Program-made: the position numbers and the translations under genes
Assembly: GCA_016235595.1 (NCBI GenBank)
Contig: JACRJX010000030.1
Span: 1 to 64,000 of the forward strand
Length of the DNA stretch: 64,000 nt
Direction: 5' to 3'
DNA from: Verrucomicrobiota bacterium
GTDB taxonomy: Bacteria > Verrucomicrobiota > Verrucomicrobiia > CAIQCK01
Notes under the pieces: model-generated
Database searches by the model: none
Told to the model about the DNA's origin: nothing
Seen by the model: the letters and a program-made list of their open reading frames with translations, nothing else
Part shown: positions 9,001-15,463 of the stretch, piece after piece
How the letters are laid out: the number at the start of each line of letters is the position of its first letter
How positions within the stretch are numbered: the stretch's first letter is position 1

Positions 9001-11248
9001 CAATAACGGCTTGTTGAATCACCGGCAACTGTCGAATGCGTCCCAGAATCGCTCTGTGACCATTTCCCGCGATAGCTTGGGCCGGGAAACGGGCAGGACG
9101 ACTACGGTGGGCGAGACGACCCCTCTTAACGAGACCCTGGGCTGGCGCGCCGATTCGCGGATGTTGAGTTATGCGAATAGTTCGGGGGGGGGCGAGGGCA
9201 GGGCATTCACCTACAACACCCGCAACCAACTGACTGAAGAGAAGTATGGACCGGCTTCCCCCAGTTCAAGGACGAACCTGACGTATGCCTTCGATCTGAG
9301 CGGGATGGGCGTCCGCTGGTATATGCAGACCAATTCGGCCCTGTATTGGATGCAGACGGATGCGAACACCGCGTGGCCGGCGAAGCAGGAACTGTCCATG
9401 TCCTCGACCCTCTTCAACTACCCCGCGATGGGCACGGCCCCCGGCGCGGATTCGTTGTCGGTGAAACTGGACGGCAACACCGTCCGTGACCTCTACTACG
9501 ATCCGACGGACACCGCGGGCCACTGGCTGGCGTTCCTGACGTTGAGCCCCGGCAGCCATACGTTGAGCGTGGACGCGTATACCAACAGCATGTTGGCCGG
9601 CGGCGCTACCAACACCTTCTCCTCCCTCGGCACGAACCAGACCGCCCAGACCACCTATGACGGGCGGGGCTATGCCGTGAAACGGGTGTTCCTCAGCAAC
9701 GGCAGCCAGTTGACCCAGACGCTGACCTGGGACGGCGCGGGGCGGTTGACGGCCGTCAGCCAGCGCGACCAGACCTCCAACAACGGTTACGACTGGACCG
9801 CCCTCTACGATGGCCTCGGCCGGCGGTTGCGGACGGTCTATACGCCGGTGGATGGCGGGGTGGCCTGCACGAAACTCGCCGTGACGCAGGAGTCGTGGTA
9901 CGACCCGGAGGTGGAGTTCCTGGAGCTGGGCGTGTCGGTCAACGGCCAGAAACATTGGAAGATGTATGGGCCGGACCTCAACGGCGCCTATGGCGGCCTG
10001 CAAGGCATCGGCGGGCTGGAGGCGGTCATCAATCAGAGCGACGGCGTGGTGACGCCGGTGGTCAACGACGCCTTTGGCAACGCGGTGGCCAGCGTGACCA
10101 ACAGCACCGTCGTGGTCTGGAACCCGACGCGGGTGGGCGGCTACGGGCCGTTGCCGGGCAGCAGCGCGCAGTGGCTCTCGACCAACACGACGTTGGCGGC
10201 AGCCACGGTGTGGCGCGGCAAGCGGATGGACCCGACGGGTTACTACTGGATGGGCGCACGCTACTACGATCCGGTCGGCGGCCGGTTCCTGTCGCCCGAT
10301 CCGCTGGGCCACGAGGCCTCGATGGACCTCTACTCGTACGCCAACGGCGACCCGATCAACGGCTGCGACCCGGACGGACGGTTTGGGAAAGGTGTAGCAG
10401 CGGGTTGGAACAACGAACGAGTTGGTTGGGATGGCAGTCAGAGCAGCGCTTTCTCGTTCGGCTACAACTGGGTCGGAGGACCGGCAAGGGAAGGTCTTGC
10501 ATCACCAGCCAACTGGCAAATGTCCGACGATGCATACTTAGGGCCGCTTCGTATGCCGAGCGGCCGTAGTCCGTATTTATTCTCGAACAATCTTCTCGCC
10601 AATACAGCCGGACAGTTTTGGAACGTGGGTGCTGCTCTCTATAACAGCGTCGGGCAGTCACTTTTCAAGCCGATAGCTTACGCTGAGTCTGCCATTGATA
10701 CTCAGTTTGGTCGGGGAACCGTTGATGCTGCGAATGCGTATCTGATGACCGTGCCTTTTGTGGGGGCAGAAGTGAAGTTGGTCGATTCGCTGGTCAATTA
10801 TGAACTTAAAGTGCTAAGATCAGAAGCAAGGCTTCTCGCAAAGGCGACACCAGCAAGTGCCAACCTCATCGGACTCGGTGATAGTTTGGCTAACGCTGCT
10901 CAATGGATCAAACCACAACAGGGTGTTTTTGACGTCGTAGTGCATGGATCCGAGAACGCCTTCCATGTTCTTCATAATGGAAAATGGGTCCAGATTAATC
11001 ATCGCTCACTTGCCACTTTCATTGGTAAGAAGGGGTGGAATGGTGAACCGATTCGTCTGATCTCATGCAGTTCGGGAGCGAATCCAGCCGGCATAGCGCA
11101 GAATCTGGCGAACAAGCTGGGAGTAAACGTCACCGCGCCAAACAACACCGTTTGGATTCATCGCCCCAATGGAACGCTTACAATAGGTCCGAGCGCTGAT
11201 GTGAACAACGGCAGCTGGATCCCATTCACTCCGGGCGGAGGTTATTGA
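2..11248 (+). CDS. Giant RHS-repeat polymorphic toxin, 5' partial
   Basis: The readable protein has 3,748 residues and the true N-terminus probably lies upstream of the window, since the sequence opens inside an FN3-like domain. Order: about four FN3-like repeats (residues 45-470); two tandem sandwich-type domains (620-947); a transglutaminase-like region (about 1130-1290, Cys1183 in an EQCALLVYL context, but no matching His in the later PWVTAYVNGGW block); a DUF6531-like junction (about 1890-1930); many YD/RHS repeats (about 1990-3330); the RHS core with ARYYDPVGGRFLSPDPLG near 3418; then a non-conserved C-terminal module from about 3463. The last 110 residues contain VVVHG (His3648) and LISC (Cys3689), resembling the His-Gly and Cys blocks of clan CD peptidases. 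RHS proteins encapsulate and deliver C-terminal toxins between cells. The stop codon directly abuts the next gene, the expected immunity position. The C-terminal function is inference. Confidence 0.9.
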   Translation: MVKQYNGTNGTFICNVATNVDAADDGNRGPVGLAFTSPTALPPFLQVSTNAPTVGSVINGQTTISWGVTNWTGSSLKNTAYYSWTQNGTNCTAWASSTSGSGGSTASVTLTGLNPSATYHYWVQSVAYSNGRYIASRNDAGGNGHTFGTPTWVAVSDLCYSNLSTESVDIHWNVQNDSSLTATHTILFEDGLGTFTNVFTDAGPGSTNVILSVSNLMAGGEYSYQVISYVNDANGYGSTGVAGYYAYTNGTFSVPAVPLIQITCLQATNVQADSMLISFKSVCNSPSVATYIMTIVDTNNVPVAEPYYWWSSGAGEFTVGPQSVTGLLPTNTYYCIVDSTLVGADAYYSSAITNAHSVLEVTTPNWLDIPLSPTVTFDENGLSAISWNVVDYFTGASAWMTNWFYISAQSFNWTGLTGAVYYPEVTLSGLQPGTVYNYWVREDGSDGVNFYSVTNNANGTNYSLPTLPTPLQTANTAATTERFIRNSCWWGDPTYMSFVIPLSQQKGVGLDPMTNDVINGATPWLANIPKDTNWHYQMVTATSAVYGIEFQYPIAAFGSSVGGTPLHVGQSYSFGAYSGYPPVAYASNTVADFRIKVFDRSSSSVVGSIPIYAPRKPTGTTIWCDDEWPSGAAVVRTGNETWAWTNSPTPISGYWAHKSEMASALHYHGFTNATQVITPGNGDSLFAYVYLDPANPPQQIELVWTVGGYCCSAYWGASGANSLFGLGSDSHRIGSLPSTGQWVRLEVPVSTLGLEGVRLDGILYALDSGAATWDAAGIVSTTEEVIWWGDGWCPVNAGLIGNAVTAEWVNSDPTPISGSYALQVTATQDPADHYFGVQNATQVITPGHGDSLFAYVYLDPGDTPQEIELLWQCSQGWVSAYWGTDSELLPYVSISSHYMGPLPSTGQWVRLEVPASTLELEGVPLSGLCYAVDSGKATWNATGIKKNYSETWASYATNGYRQVVSSQYGLTTTIQLAEGANAYNQWGVNNAGPCSPFILTHTASETAKNYYFIVEARGEIPAFWDGPSVAIANNDNAPAWNSMYSLEFEDLPAWRSIYVAQPQFQGEPLPQEYANKSLDELMSGLTTTNVALSTSGLAGTNSYMTLNASPELRQHPLLDKLVSDLKADPLALAAYVQNEIELTDAIGYNIDGSVTEESINPCGVNRGALGVLLEKQGSPIEQCALLVYLLRKAGCPASYVFPQTNTLKMLDVQMSRMLRMQIKGAVDPYGNLYTTNTLLAVNYPWVTAYVNGGWTNLFPWIKDTEVAEGLDLSSLIPSASGSGRGWIRSYLTNTNLAADGLEYDTPVQLLVGSITNFLSANDSTHSIADIGVRAVNRRKNYTCWGDFPHPLALSTNNARVLESLSQTNLIFDTVSVKIFSQEHPEVFVQTTPMYMAEVHNRKLLAWHTKTNTSDHCLALYLAPFHPTNTSINAFGTNWWNAQATNVTLTPAHTNLLVRIEYKRQRNLDNRNPGAGFLNFAERLEASQDRPFSKGDMAAICFNVGRVTPEMTRVHASEYWAYQAQAGTTTTNVQVYPGSLLYLMGMEYYRNCSESRAVLQSLYKTTTLSSYAHGLAKLAANKPNGKLPTDGTINLVAANVDMMNYEVAVAGYGTLHADIPANLRLAQQDFQEMLMTDGSAQEHRIINQFWNYTNSMAAISTVKLLQLAEARKASLGGTGMIEVTSANLNTVGGYIFDGKPLAEHAPSIWSEISNSVAATAANYPDSYYNVAFVTPGPVTNKNYKGLGALIFNANSWWALITENQNTLDGGYAGTYLPTDSFTSINTWQVISSASSSYSAWYLPSSTVTQPSILVPAVITDTYATALATSVKNGASVLDPSSSASLFQSYSTWSAGASIDWSNKNTQQAAILQTKSSGDLDGGITRWWGDLTRVVADPVNPVTGEFYIDATDLHLNGPMPIQVRRNYSSQNLAENEFGYGWKLNYEPYLYVNGSNSVIYAAEMDGSVIAYGRQGTNSVWLPTTDLNPMLNNVSHGQTSGLANMFNATLILTNGIYYLTGPDHSQRTYVSMSFTNSSLIVSRPYLTEWKDNRGNKYTFSYGTTQGTPEYGNLTRVDSSNGNFVGFEYDFSGHITGAFTRDGRRLQYDYDQYGDLVKVTLPTGHAFQYEYKHEQTTVNGQAQWYSTHLIVRETKPEGRLLENDYDSLRRVTRQRSTTGTSMLPVPTASFGYSESCTTGAITGYTTITNCFNKVTRYDYTNSLITQITDPLGHTMTQEWFYTNAPSVGGYQRSLKSRTDKRGLRTDYVYDTAGNILSSTQFGNLTGDGYGSNTTSYTYASSNRLETVSVSVGGVTHQTFNTYTGSPYYFLPIQVEKKVGGTSVSTTTLVYESVTAGTLASHGLLKSETRTGLGCNVSSVSEWENSVSGFPTSLKRRSGTGGAILLEQSMRYDLRGNLVELTDSTHGRKLTYDYDAAGNRTAQEVWDTSLGLVSWQYDYYNGNGEVEWSEGPRSSPSDFVWREYDGAGHVKEQIRWRSQAKSDGSGVEAGSGDNLYAITKYEHDDFGNQTKATDARGNGVTMYYDDVGQMTSRTFSAGGTEHFYYEPGGLVTNQINAIGAQTLKQYTSRGQIMWQRNPDGTEQSWRYDMLGRVVSETLPNGKAWGTVYSNNDRTVTRTFSGSNLSAIETKVFDGRGNLIQWTDVVGAVFNRTYDGLDRVTNETGPEQSNQQTAVYTYNYNNDGRKTSVLKGGLTTITTVDALDRPVSVVTSGAQNGTSSTTYSYSADHHSVTAAVGTGGSGISTTTWTDTLGKTVLVKAAGNYSLNVYDQVGNLTATQDEAGKRTRFTYDGLNRVSGKILPDGKLVAFTYDLAGNMLSRQMPGLTWQATYDYGHGGRITHEAVNGSQRSFSYLYDDVGRISSVTEGGITHLYGYDDLSRVSSINSGGLARGFTYDARGLLTSVTGSGTTVSRTYDGYGQLVTESVSTNNNVSLFYTLSQTWDSGGRRTRVQDSASGLDCLFDYDGAGRLKSVAQAEITSAYTYDDANNGLLNHRQLSNASQNRSVTISRDSLGRETGRTTTVGETTPLNETLGWRADSRMLSYANSSGGGEGRAFTYNTRNQLTEEKYGPASPSSRTNLTYAFDLSGMGVRWYMQTNSALYWMQTDANTAWPAKQELSMSSTLFNYPAMGTAPGADSLSVKLDGNTVRDLYYDPTDTAGHWLAFLTLSPGSHTLSVDAYTNSMLAGGATNTFSSLGTNQTAQTTYDGRGYAVKRVFLSNGSQLTQTLTWDGAGRLTAVSQRDQTSNNGYDWTALYDGLGRRLRTVYTPVDGGVACTKLAVTQESWYDPEVEFLELGVSVNGQKHWKMYGPDLNGAYGGLQGIGGLEAVINQSDGVVTPVVNDAFGNAVASVTNSTVVVWNPTRVGGYGPLPGSSAQWLSTNTTLAAATVWRGKRMDPTGYYWMGARYYDPVGGRFLSPDPLGHEASMDLYSYANGDPINGCDPDGRFGKGVAAGWNNERVGWDGSQSSAFSFGYNWVGGPAREGLASPANWQMSDDAYLGPLRMPSGRSPYLFSNNLLANTAGQFWNVGAALYNSVGQSLFKPIAYAESAIDTQFGRGTVDAANAYLMTVPFVGAEVKLVDSLVNYELKVLRSEARLLAKATPASANLIGLGDSLANAAQWIKPQQGVFDVVVHGSENAFHVLHNGKWVQINHRSLATFIGKKGWNGEPIRLISCSSGANPAGIAQNLANKLGVNVTAPNNTVWIHRPNGTLTIGPSADVNNGSWIPFTPGGGY
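1861..2838 (+). repeat. Tandem duplicated sandwich-domain coding repeat
   Basis: Two consecutive units of roughly 480 bases (about 1861-2335 and 2365-2838) encode near-identical domains of about 160 residues. Shared landmarks are TPISG, the NATQVITPG block, GDSLFAYVYLDP, LPSTGQWVRLEVP and a closing ATW(D/N)A(A/T)GI. The DNA is still clearly alike (for example the LPSTGQWVRLEVP segments near 2209 and 2704), so the duplication looks fairly recent. The fold looks like a carbohydrate-binding or discoidin-like sandwich, but this is a guess. Confidence 0.8.
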
Positions 11249-11614
11249 ATGAAATTGAGAAAGCTCGGGTTCTATTGCGAACTCAAACACGGCGATCCGA
11301 ACGGGCCGAGTTTGAAGAACGCAGTGCGATCTTCTGTGACCTACCACAAAGACGACGTTGTAAACTACCTACGCTATGCGCCCGTATTGATAGCTAGTCC
11401 TGGCGTCGTGTGTGACGTCCTTGACTCGACGTGTCCCATTATTTGCGCACCCAACATTCACACGGACGGTTTGTGGGTATGGCCTGAAGACTTGGCTTAC
11501 TACGTCAACAAATACAACGTTGAGCTTCCTGATGAGTTTCTCGATTACATCCAATCTGGGGCGCGCCGCCCCCCAACAGAAGACGAGTTAAATATGACAG
11601 AATTAGAATTGTAA
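11249..11614 (+). CDS. Probable immunity protein for the RHS C-terminal toxin
   Basis: This is a 121-residue protein with no signal peptide. Its ATG starts at the base after the RHS stop codon, so the two are probably translationally coupled. It has a TDGLWVWPEDLAYYV block followed by YNVELPDEFLDYI, a composition often seen in small immunity proteins of polymorphic toxin loci. I cannot name the family. In RHS loci the small gene directly after the toxin C-terminus neutralises that toxin in the producing cell. The role rests on position rather than on a recognised domain. The 232 bases that follow hold a weak 60-codon frame from 11672 that I do not support as a gene. Confidence 0.65.
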   Translation: MKLRKLGFYCELKHGDPNGPSLKNAVRSSVTYHKDDVVNYLRYAPVLIASPGVVCDVLDSTCPIICAPNIHTDGLWVWPEDLAYYVNKYNVELPDEFLDYIQSGARRPPTEDELNMTELEL

Positions 11615-11846
11615 CGGAGCGGAATTGGGGTCAGGTCTCAACATCAGACAAGAGCGGTTCGGTAGTGAAGAATGAAGGTTGAACGGACAATTCAGATTCG
11701 GTGGCGGCTGCCGGGCGGCTGCGCGCTGTCGCTGTCGGCGGCGTTGGCTTCTACCCAAGCGTCCGTTCCGCGCGACGACGCGCCGGCGGGGCTGGCCTGT
11801 CGATTCTGGCGGAGTGGCAAGCATTTAACCGACAAAGGAGTTCGTT

Positions 11847-12851
11847 ATGAATAGGACAGAGAAAAAAGCAAACCGGCCGACGTGGGCAGCGAGTGTCCGC
11901 ACCGCGTGTCTGGCCGTCGTGGCGGCAGCGTGCGCGGGCAGCCTGGCCGTGGCCGCGGACGAAGCGTCGGCGACAGCCACCAACACCGTGTCGGCGACGT
12001 CCGCGTCGAGTCTGACCAGCGCTGTGGCGGAGCCGTTGCCGCTGATGATTCCCGACGAGACGTGGAAGCGGCTGACGCTGACGGCGGATCAGCAGGCGCA
12101 GTTGCAGGCGTTGCAGACAGCCCTGTATGCCGACCAGCTGGCGACGATCCGCAGCCTGACAGCCCAAGCCGAGCCGTTGCGCGTGGCGCTGGCGGCTGCC
12201 CGGCAGACGGCCGGTCAGGATGAACTCGTCGCGAAGCTGAAGGGGCAGATCCTCGAATTGACGTGGCCGCTGGTGACGCGCTACGACCGGTTTGTGTGCG
12301 AGGCCGGCTGGCTACTGGATACCGCGCAGCGCGCTGAACTGGCCAAGATGGCCAAAGATGTCCTTGCTGAGAAACGTTTGGCCGTGCTCGTTGCCAAGTT
12401 GGGGTTGGGTACGGGAGTGCAGCTCTCCCCAACGCTTCTGGCTGCGCTGGGGCCATTGGACTCAATTCCTGCGGCACAGGACGACGACAGCGACGCCTTG
12501 CCAACCGTCTGGGAATTGAAGCATGAGTTGAAGCCGTTGGATTCAACAGACACCGGCGTGGACACGGACGGGGACGGGCTGGTCAACTACATGGAATATC
12601 TGCTCGGCATCGACCCACAAGACTCGGACGATACAGACAGCCTGCCGAGCGAGTGGAAGACCAAGCTCGACGAGCGTTCCCGCATCCCCTCCGATCCCAA
12701 CAGCAATCAGGATCAAAAGAACAAGAAGGCATCGACGGGTGGTGGAAGGAGTTCGAGCGGTTCCTCGACAGACGGTTCCGGAGCCAGCACAACAGGCGTC
12801 CGCATCTCTGTGCAGATTGTAAGCCCTGCGGATGGGACCGTGGTAAAGTAA
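11847..12851 (+). CDS. Exported protein with calcium-type DxDGDG repeat
   Basis: The protein has 334 residues. An AAGGAG ribosome site lies just before the ATG. The N-terminus has a basic start and a hydrophobic stretch ending near AVAADE, a likely signal peptide. Residues 65-200 are helical and rich in Ala, Leu and Gln, reminiscent of periplasmic LTxxQ-like helical proteins. Near residues 215-270, DSDALPTVWELKH, DTDGDGLVNYMEYLLGIDP and a later DSDDTDSLPSEWK look like thrombospondin type 3 or dockerin-like calcium-binding loops. A low-complexity Ser/Gly tail follows. It sits between the RHS/immunity pair and the integrase, so it is probably island cargo. Function unknown. Confidence 0.75.
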   Translation: MNRTEKKANRPTWAASVRTACLAVVAAACAGSLAVAADEASATATNTVSATSASSLTSAVAEPLPLMIPDETWKRLTLTADQQAQLQALQTALYADQLATIRSLTAQAEPLRVALAAARQTAGQDELVAKLKGQILELTWPLVTRYDRFVCEAGWLLDTAQRAELAKMAKDVLAEKRLAVLVAKLGLGTGVQLSPTLLAALGPLDSIPAAQDDDSDALPTVWELKHELKPLDSTDTGVDTDGDGLVNYMEYLLGIDPQDSDDTDSLPSEWKTKLDERSRIPSDPNSNQDQKNKKASTGGGRSSSGSSTDGSGASTTGVRISVQIVSPADGTVVK

Positions 12852-12908
12852 ACGCGGACGAGACAACGCGAATCAGAAACCAGCAATAACGAACAGAGAA
12901 ACATCTTG

Positions 12909-13439
12909 ATGAACGATCCAGTCAAATACCTGATCACCGGAGCGGCGATAGCCGTTGTCTGTGGAACTGCCGGGATAATGGGAGGCGTGTGGCTCATGCG
13001 AGAAACCGGGAGCAGCCAGCCGGCAGCCAACAACACAGGAATGATGGTCGGCAGGAGGCTGTCTCCCAATATTCAACCGCCGGGTATCAGCGGTCAGTCG
13101 GTGTTCAGCGGCCAGCGAATGCCCCAGAACCCGTTGATGACCGTTCCGCCGCGTCCTGTGAATGGTTCAAACTTCACGTTTCGTCCAACGCTGCCAAGTG
13201 GGCAGACGCCGGTCACCTATAAACCATCCCAGCCATCGCAGGAGTCGCCAGACATAAAGAAGGCGCGTGCTGCATTCATGGAAGCCCAGAAGAAATCCGC
13301 AGCAGCGATGAGAAAAGCGCAAGCAGCGCAGAGCGTGCAAGGATCGGTCACCAATATGCCCAACAGCATCCCACTGGCAATTCAAGTGTTTCCAGAAGGT
13401 CCCAGCTCGAATGGAGTGGTGCAGGTGAAGGCGAAGTGA
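12909..13439 (+). CDS. Small membrane-anchored protein of unknown function
   Basis: This is a 176-residue protein when started at the ATG rather than at the TTG one codon earlier. An N-terminal hydrophobic segment (about residues 5-28, KYLITGAAIAVVCGTAGIMG) looks like a single membrane anchor. The rest is Pro, Ser, Gln and Ala rich, with a helical Lys/Ala stretch near residues 115-145. No known domain is recognised. It lies 57 bases after the preceding exported protein on the same strand and probably shares its transcript. It converges on the integrase gene, with about 80 bases between them. Confidence 0.65.
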   Translation: MNDPVKYLITGAAIAVVCGTAGIMGGVWLMRETGSSQPAANNTGMMVGRRLSPNIQPPGISGQSVFSGQRMPQNPLMTVPPRPVNGSNFTFRPTLPSGQTPVTYKPSQPSQESPDIKKARAAFMEAQKKSAAAMRKAQAAQSVQGSVTNMPNSIPLAIQVFPEGPSSNGVVQVKAK

Positions 13440-13518
13440 CAATTGTGACGGATGCCTTGTAGTCGCCAGTGCCAGCGATCCTGTGGATTTCGTCAAATCC
13501 TTCGCGGATTTCGCAGAC

Positions 13519-14790
13519 CTATCCTTCCGCGGCCTTCGCCTGCATCGGAATCACGTTGTTCGCCCGTTTGGGCGCGATGGCCCACCACGCTGCCGCATCG
13601 CGTGGCGTCACCAGTTCGCGATAATGTTTGAAGATCATCTGCGGCGAGTTCCCCATTTCCAACGCCACCTCTGCCGCATTCTTGATCTGCGCCAGGCGAT
13701 ATGACCCGTAGCTGTGACGCAGCGCGTTGTGCTTCCATGTGATTTTGGCGCGTCTTGCAGTCTGCACCTGAAAATCCCACAGGCGGCAACTGGCTGATGT
13801 CGCTGACAAATGCTGAACCGGTGCGATCGAGCCGGAAACATTTGCCCACGGTGCCAGCCATTCTGCCAGATTCGGCTGTATCGGCACGATGCGGCGCGAC
13901 GCGGTTTTGCTTTTCGCAGCGCTCACAGTGATGATGCCTTCCGCGAAGTTGATGTCTTTCCATTCGAGTCGGCCAATCTCCGCGGTGCGAAGCCCGGCAA
14001 ATCCCCCCAAAGCAATTAGGGGCAAAGAAACCTCATCGGACGCCTCCAGTAACGCAACCATTTCTTTTGGCGTAAAAACCTCAACTTCACCTGTCTTGAC
14101 CTTTACACGTGTGGACAAATCCGCCGCCGTTTTGCGATCGCGCGCCAGATAACCGCGACTCTGTGCAAATGCAAAAGCTGTCACCAGCGTTGCGCGTGCA
14201 TTGTGCCGCGTCCGGGTCGAGACTTTTAGCCCGCGCAAGTAATCGTCAATTTCTGCTGTGGTGATGTTTGAGATGGGTTTTTCCAGCATCTGAACTGCTG
14301 CCGTCAGTTGGAGAGCGAGTTGTTTGCGATAAACCCTGCTTGTCCCATCTGCTTTTTTTGCGTCCAACATTTCTTGGCCGACTTCTGCCAGGGTTCGCAT
14401 TGGTAGCTTCAGGTTTACGTTTTGCGCGTAATACTCGACAGCGTCCAACAGCGACCTGCCACCGAGACGCTGACGGGCCGCCGTGTATTCCTGCGCGGCG
14501 ACGGTGAGCGGCACCTCGAACGGCTTGAGGGTTTCGATTGCCGATCTGTATACCTGGGTTTCAGATGGCGACAAGACCGACATCCCTGCTGTTTGAGATC
14601 CAATACTGCGTGCGATCTGTGTAGCGCGCTCCTTCGCGGCCTTCAGGTCACCGGTGAACGTGTCCCGACAGCGGCGGCCATTGAGGTAGTAGGCAAGCAG
14701 GTAACTTTCGATTTTTTTCCGATCCGCGCGGTAAATTTTCACCGTGACGCCGCCTGTCTTGACTGTTGCAGCAGCTAGTCGTTTGGCCAT
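13519..14790 (-). CDS. Tyrosine recombinase/integrase
   Basis: The protein has 423 residues, a normal length for a phage or island integrase. The N-terminal part is an arm and core-binding region. The catalytic domain shows Arg in GLRTAEIGRLEW, Lys near AKSKTASRR, the HxxR-type box HNALRHSYGSY, MGNS in place of the usual LGHS (second His replaced by Asn), and the nucleophile in IFKHYREL. These are the tyrosine-recombinase residues. The MGNS and HYREL form is one I associate with verrucomicrobial integrases. The gene starts 89 bases from the 3' end of the tRNA-Sec gene and reads away from it. That is the classic arrangement for an element integrated at the tRNA 3' end. Confidence 0.93.
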   Translation of the reverse strand: MAKRLAAATVKTGGVTVKIYRADRKKIESYLLAYYLNGRRCRDTFTGDLKAAKERATQIARSIGSQTAGMSVLSPSETQVYRSAIETLKPFEVPLTVAAQEYTAARQRLGGRSLLDAVEYYAQNVNLKLPMRTLAEVGQEMLDAKKADGTSRVYRKQLALQLTAAVQMLEKPISNITTAEIDDYLRGLKVSTRTRHNARATLVTAFAFAQSRGYLARDRKTAADLSTRVKVKTGEVEVFTPKEMVALLEASDEVSLPLIALGGFAGLRTAEIGRLEWKDINFAEGIITVSAAKSKTASRRIVPIQPNLAEWLAPWANVSGSIAPVQHLSATSASCRLWDFQVQTARRAKITWKHNALRHSYGSYRLAQIKNAAEVALEMGNSPQMIFKHYRELVTPRDAAAWWAIAPKRANNVIPMQAKAAEG

Positions 14791-14879
14791 TGTGACCTTC
14801 CTTTAGGTTGGTCACACCCTAACCAGTTGTCACGGATTTGTCACGGGAAAATTAAATGTTCGTTTTTCCGAAGAAAAAG

Positions 14880-14975
14880 TGGCGGAAAGGGCAGGAATCG
14901 AACCTACCTGGCCGGCTTGCGCCAGCCACAACGGTTTTGAAGACCGCGGGGGCCACCAGGCACCCATCACTTTCC
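14880..14975 (-). tRNA. selC: tRNA-Sec (anticodon UCA)
   Basis: Read on the minus strand, the 96-base gene starts GGAAAG and ends CTTTCC-G-CCA with an encoded CCA. The anticodon arm is GCGGT-CTTCAAA-ACCGT, giving UCA, which reads UGA. The extra arm is very long, with an 8-bp stem TGGCTGGC/GCCGGCCA capped by GCAA. The D arm is long with a TGGT loop, and the T loop is TTCGATT. These are hallmarks of the selenocysteine tRNA. My hand fold gives only 12 stacked positions in the acceptor plus T branch, with a T-C mismatch at position 7, instead of the usual bacterial 8+5. It would supply Sec to the two selenoprotein genes near 35-36 kb. Confidence 0.93.
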
Positions 14976-15178
14976 GACAGATTTATCGTATTTTAAATAC
15001 GCTAGTTACGAAAATATTAGTTTAGTAACGTCCAAATTCTTGTTTCCTGCATGACATCATACAGTTGTTAAGGTGCCCACAACTCAACTTCAAGAGGTGT
15101 GGCGATGAATACTGAGAATGACTCTGACAGGCAGCACCAAGAGGCGAAGTCACTGCGAAAGCGTGCAAGTCGCAAAGC

Positions 15179-15460
15179 ATGGCCCCGATATATAAACTAC
15201 CGCATCGCAGTGGGCAAGTTGGTTATATGGTGGACGCGGGCAAGGTCAACGGCCAGCGCATCCGCAAGGCGTTTCCAAGCAGGCAAGAGGCAGAGACCTT
15301 TGCGCAACAAGCTCGCACTACCCGCGAGAATGAAGGCACTGCGACGTTCGCGTCGTCATCCGCGATGCAGGCGGCGGTGGCTGCGAAGCTGTCGGCGCAA
15401 TCGGGTTTGGAACTGAGCGAGCGCGGGCCAGCAACTCAAGTCAACGTGAACATCCATTGT
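15179..15460 (+). pseudogene. Truncated integrase N-terminal fragment
   Basis: About 95 codons from the ATG resemble the N-terminal arm-binding domain of tyrosine integrases. YKLPHRSGQVGYMVDAGKVN is followed by RIRKAFPSRQEAETFAQQAR, and then by a helical FASSSAMQAAVAAKL stretch that matches the linker before the core-binding domain. The frame then runs into the antisense of the AI-2E permease gene, so the core and catalytic domains are absent. It lies about 200 bases beyond the 5' end of tRNA-Sec, in the opposite orientation to the intact integrase. I read it as the remnant of an earlier insertion near the same tRNA. Confidence 0.6.
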
Positions 15461-15463
15461 CGC

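Larger units (their letters stand above)
2..14880. mobile_element. Putative integrative island inserted at tRNA-Sec
   Basis: The integrase lies directly at the CCA end of the tRNA-Sec gene. The genes on the far side (RHS toxin, immunity gene, two small exported proteins) are typical cargo. If tRNA-Sec is the attachment site, the island extends leftward from 14880 and its other end lies outside the window. By eye I found no second copy of the tRNA 3' end inside the window, so the left limit is unknown and the extent given is only the visible part. Confidence 0.45.

Noticed and set aside
9266-10312. Minus-strand frame of 348 codons opposite the RHS core
   Set aside because: It is a shadow of the RHS reading frame, His/Arg-rich and without a ribosome site or domain.
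2-11248. CRISPR array suggested by repetitive sequence
   Set aside because: The repeats are protein-level YD/RHS and domain repeats of varying spacing, without constant repeats and unique spacers.
14880-14895. Direct repeat of the tRNA-Sec 3' end as the island's left att site inside the window
   Set aside because: By eye I found no second copy in positions 1-14879. The site may lie outside the window or be degenerate.
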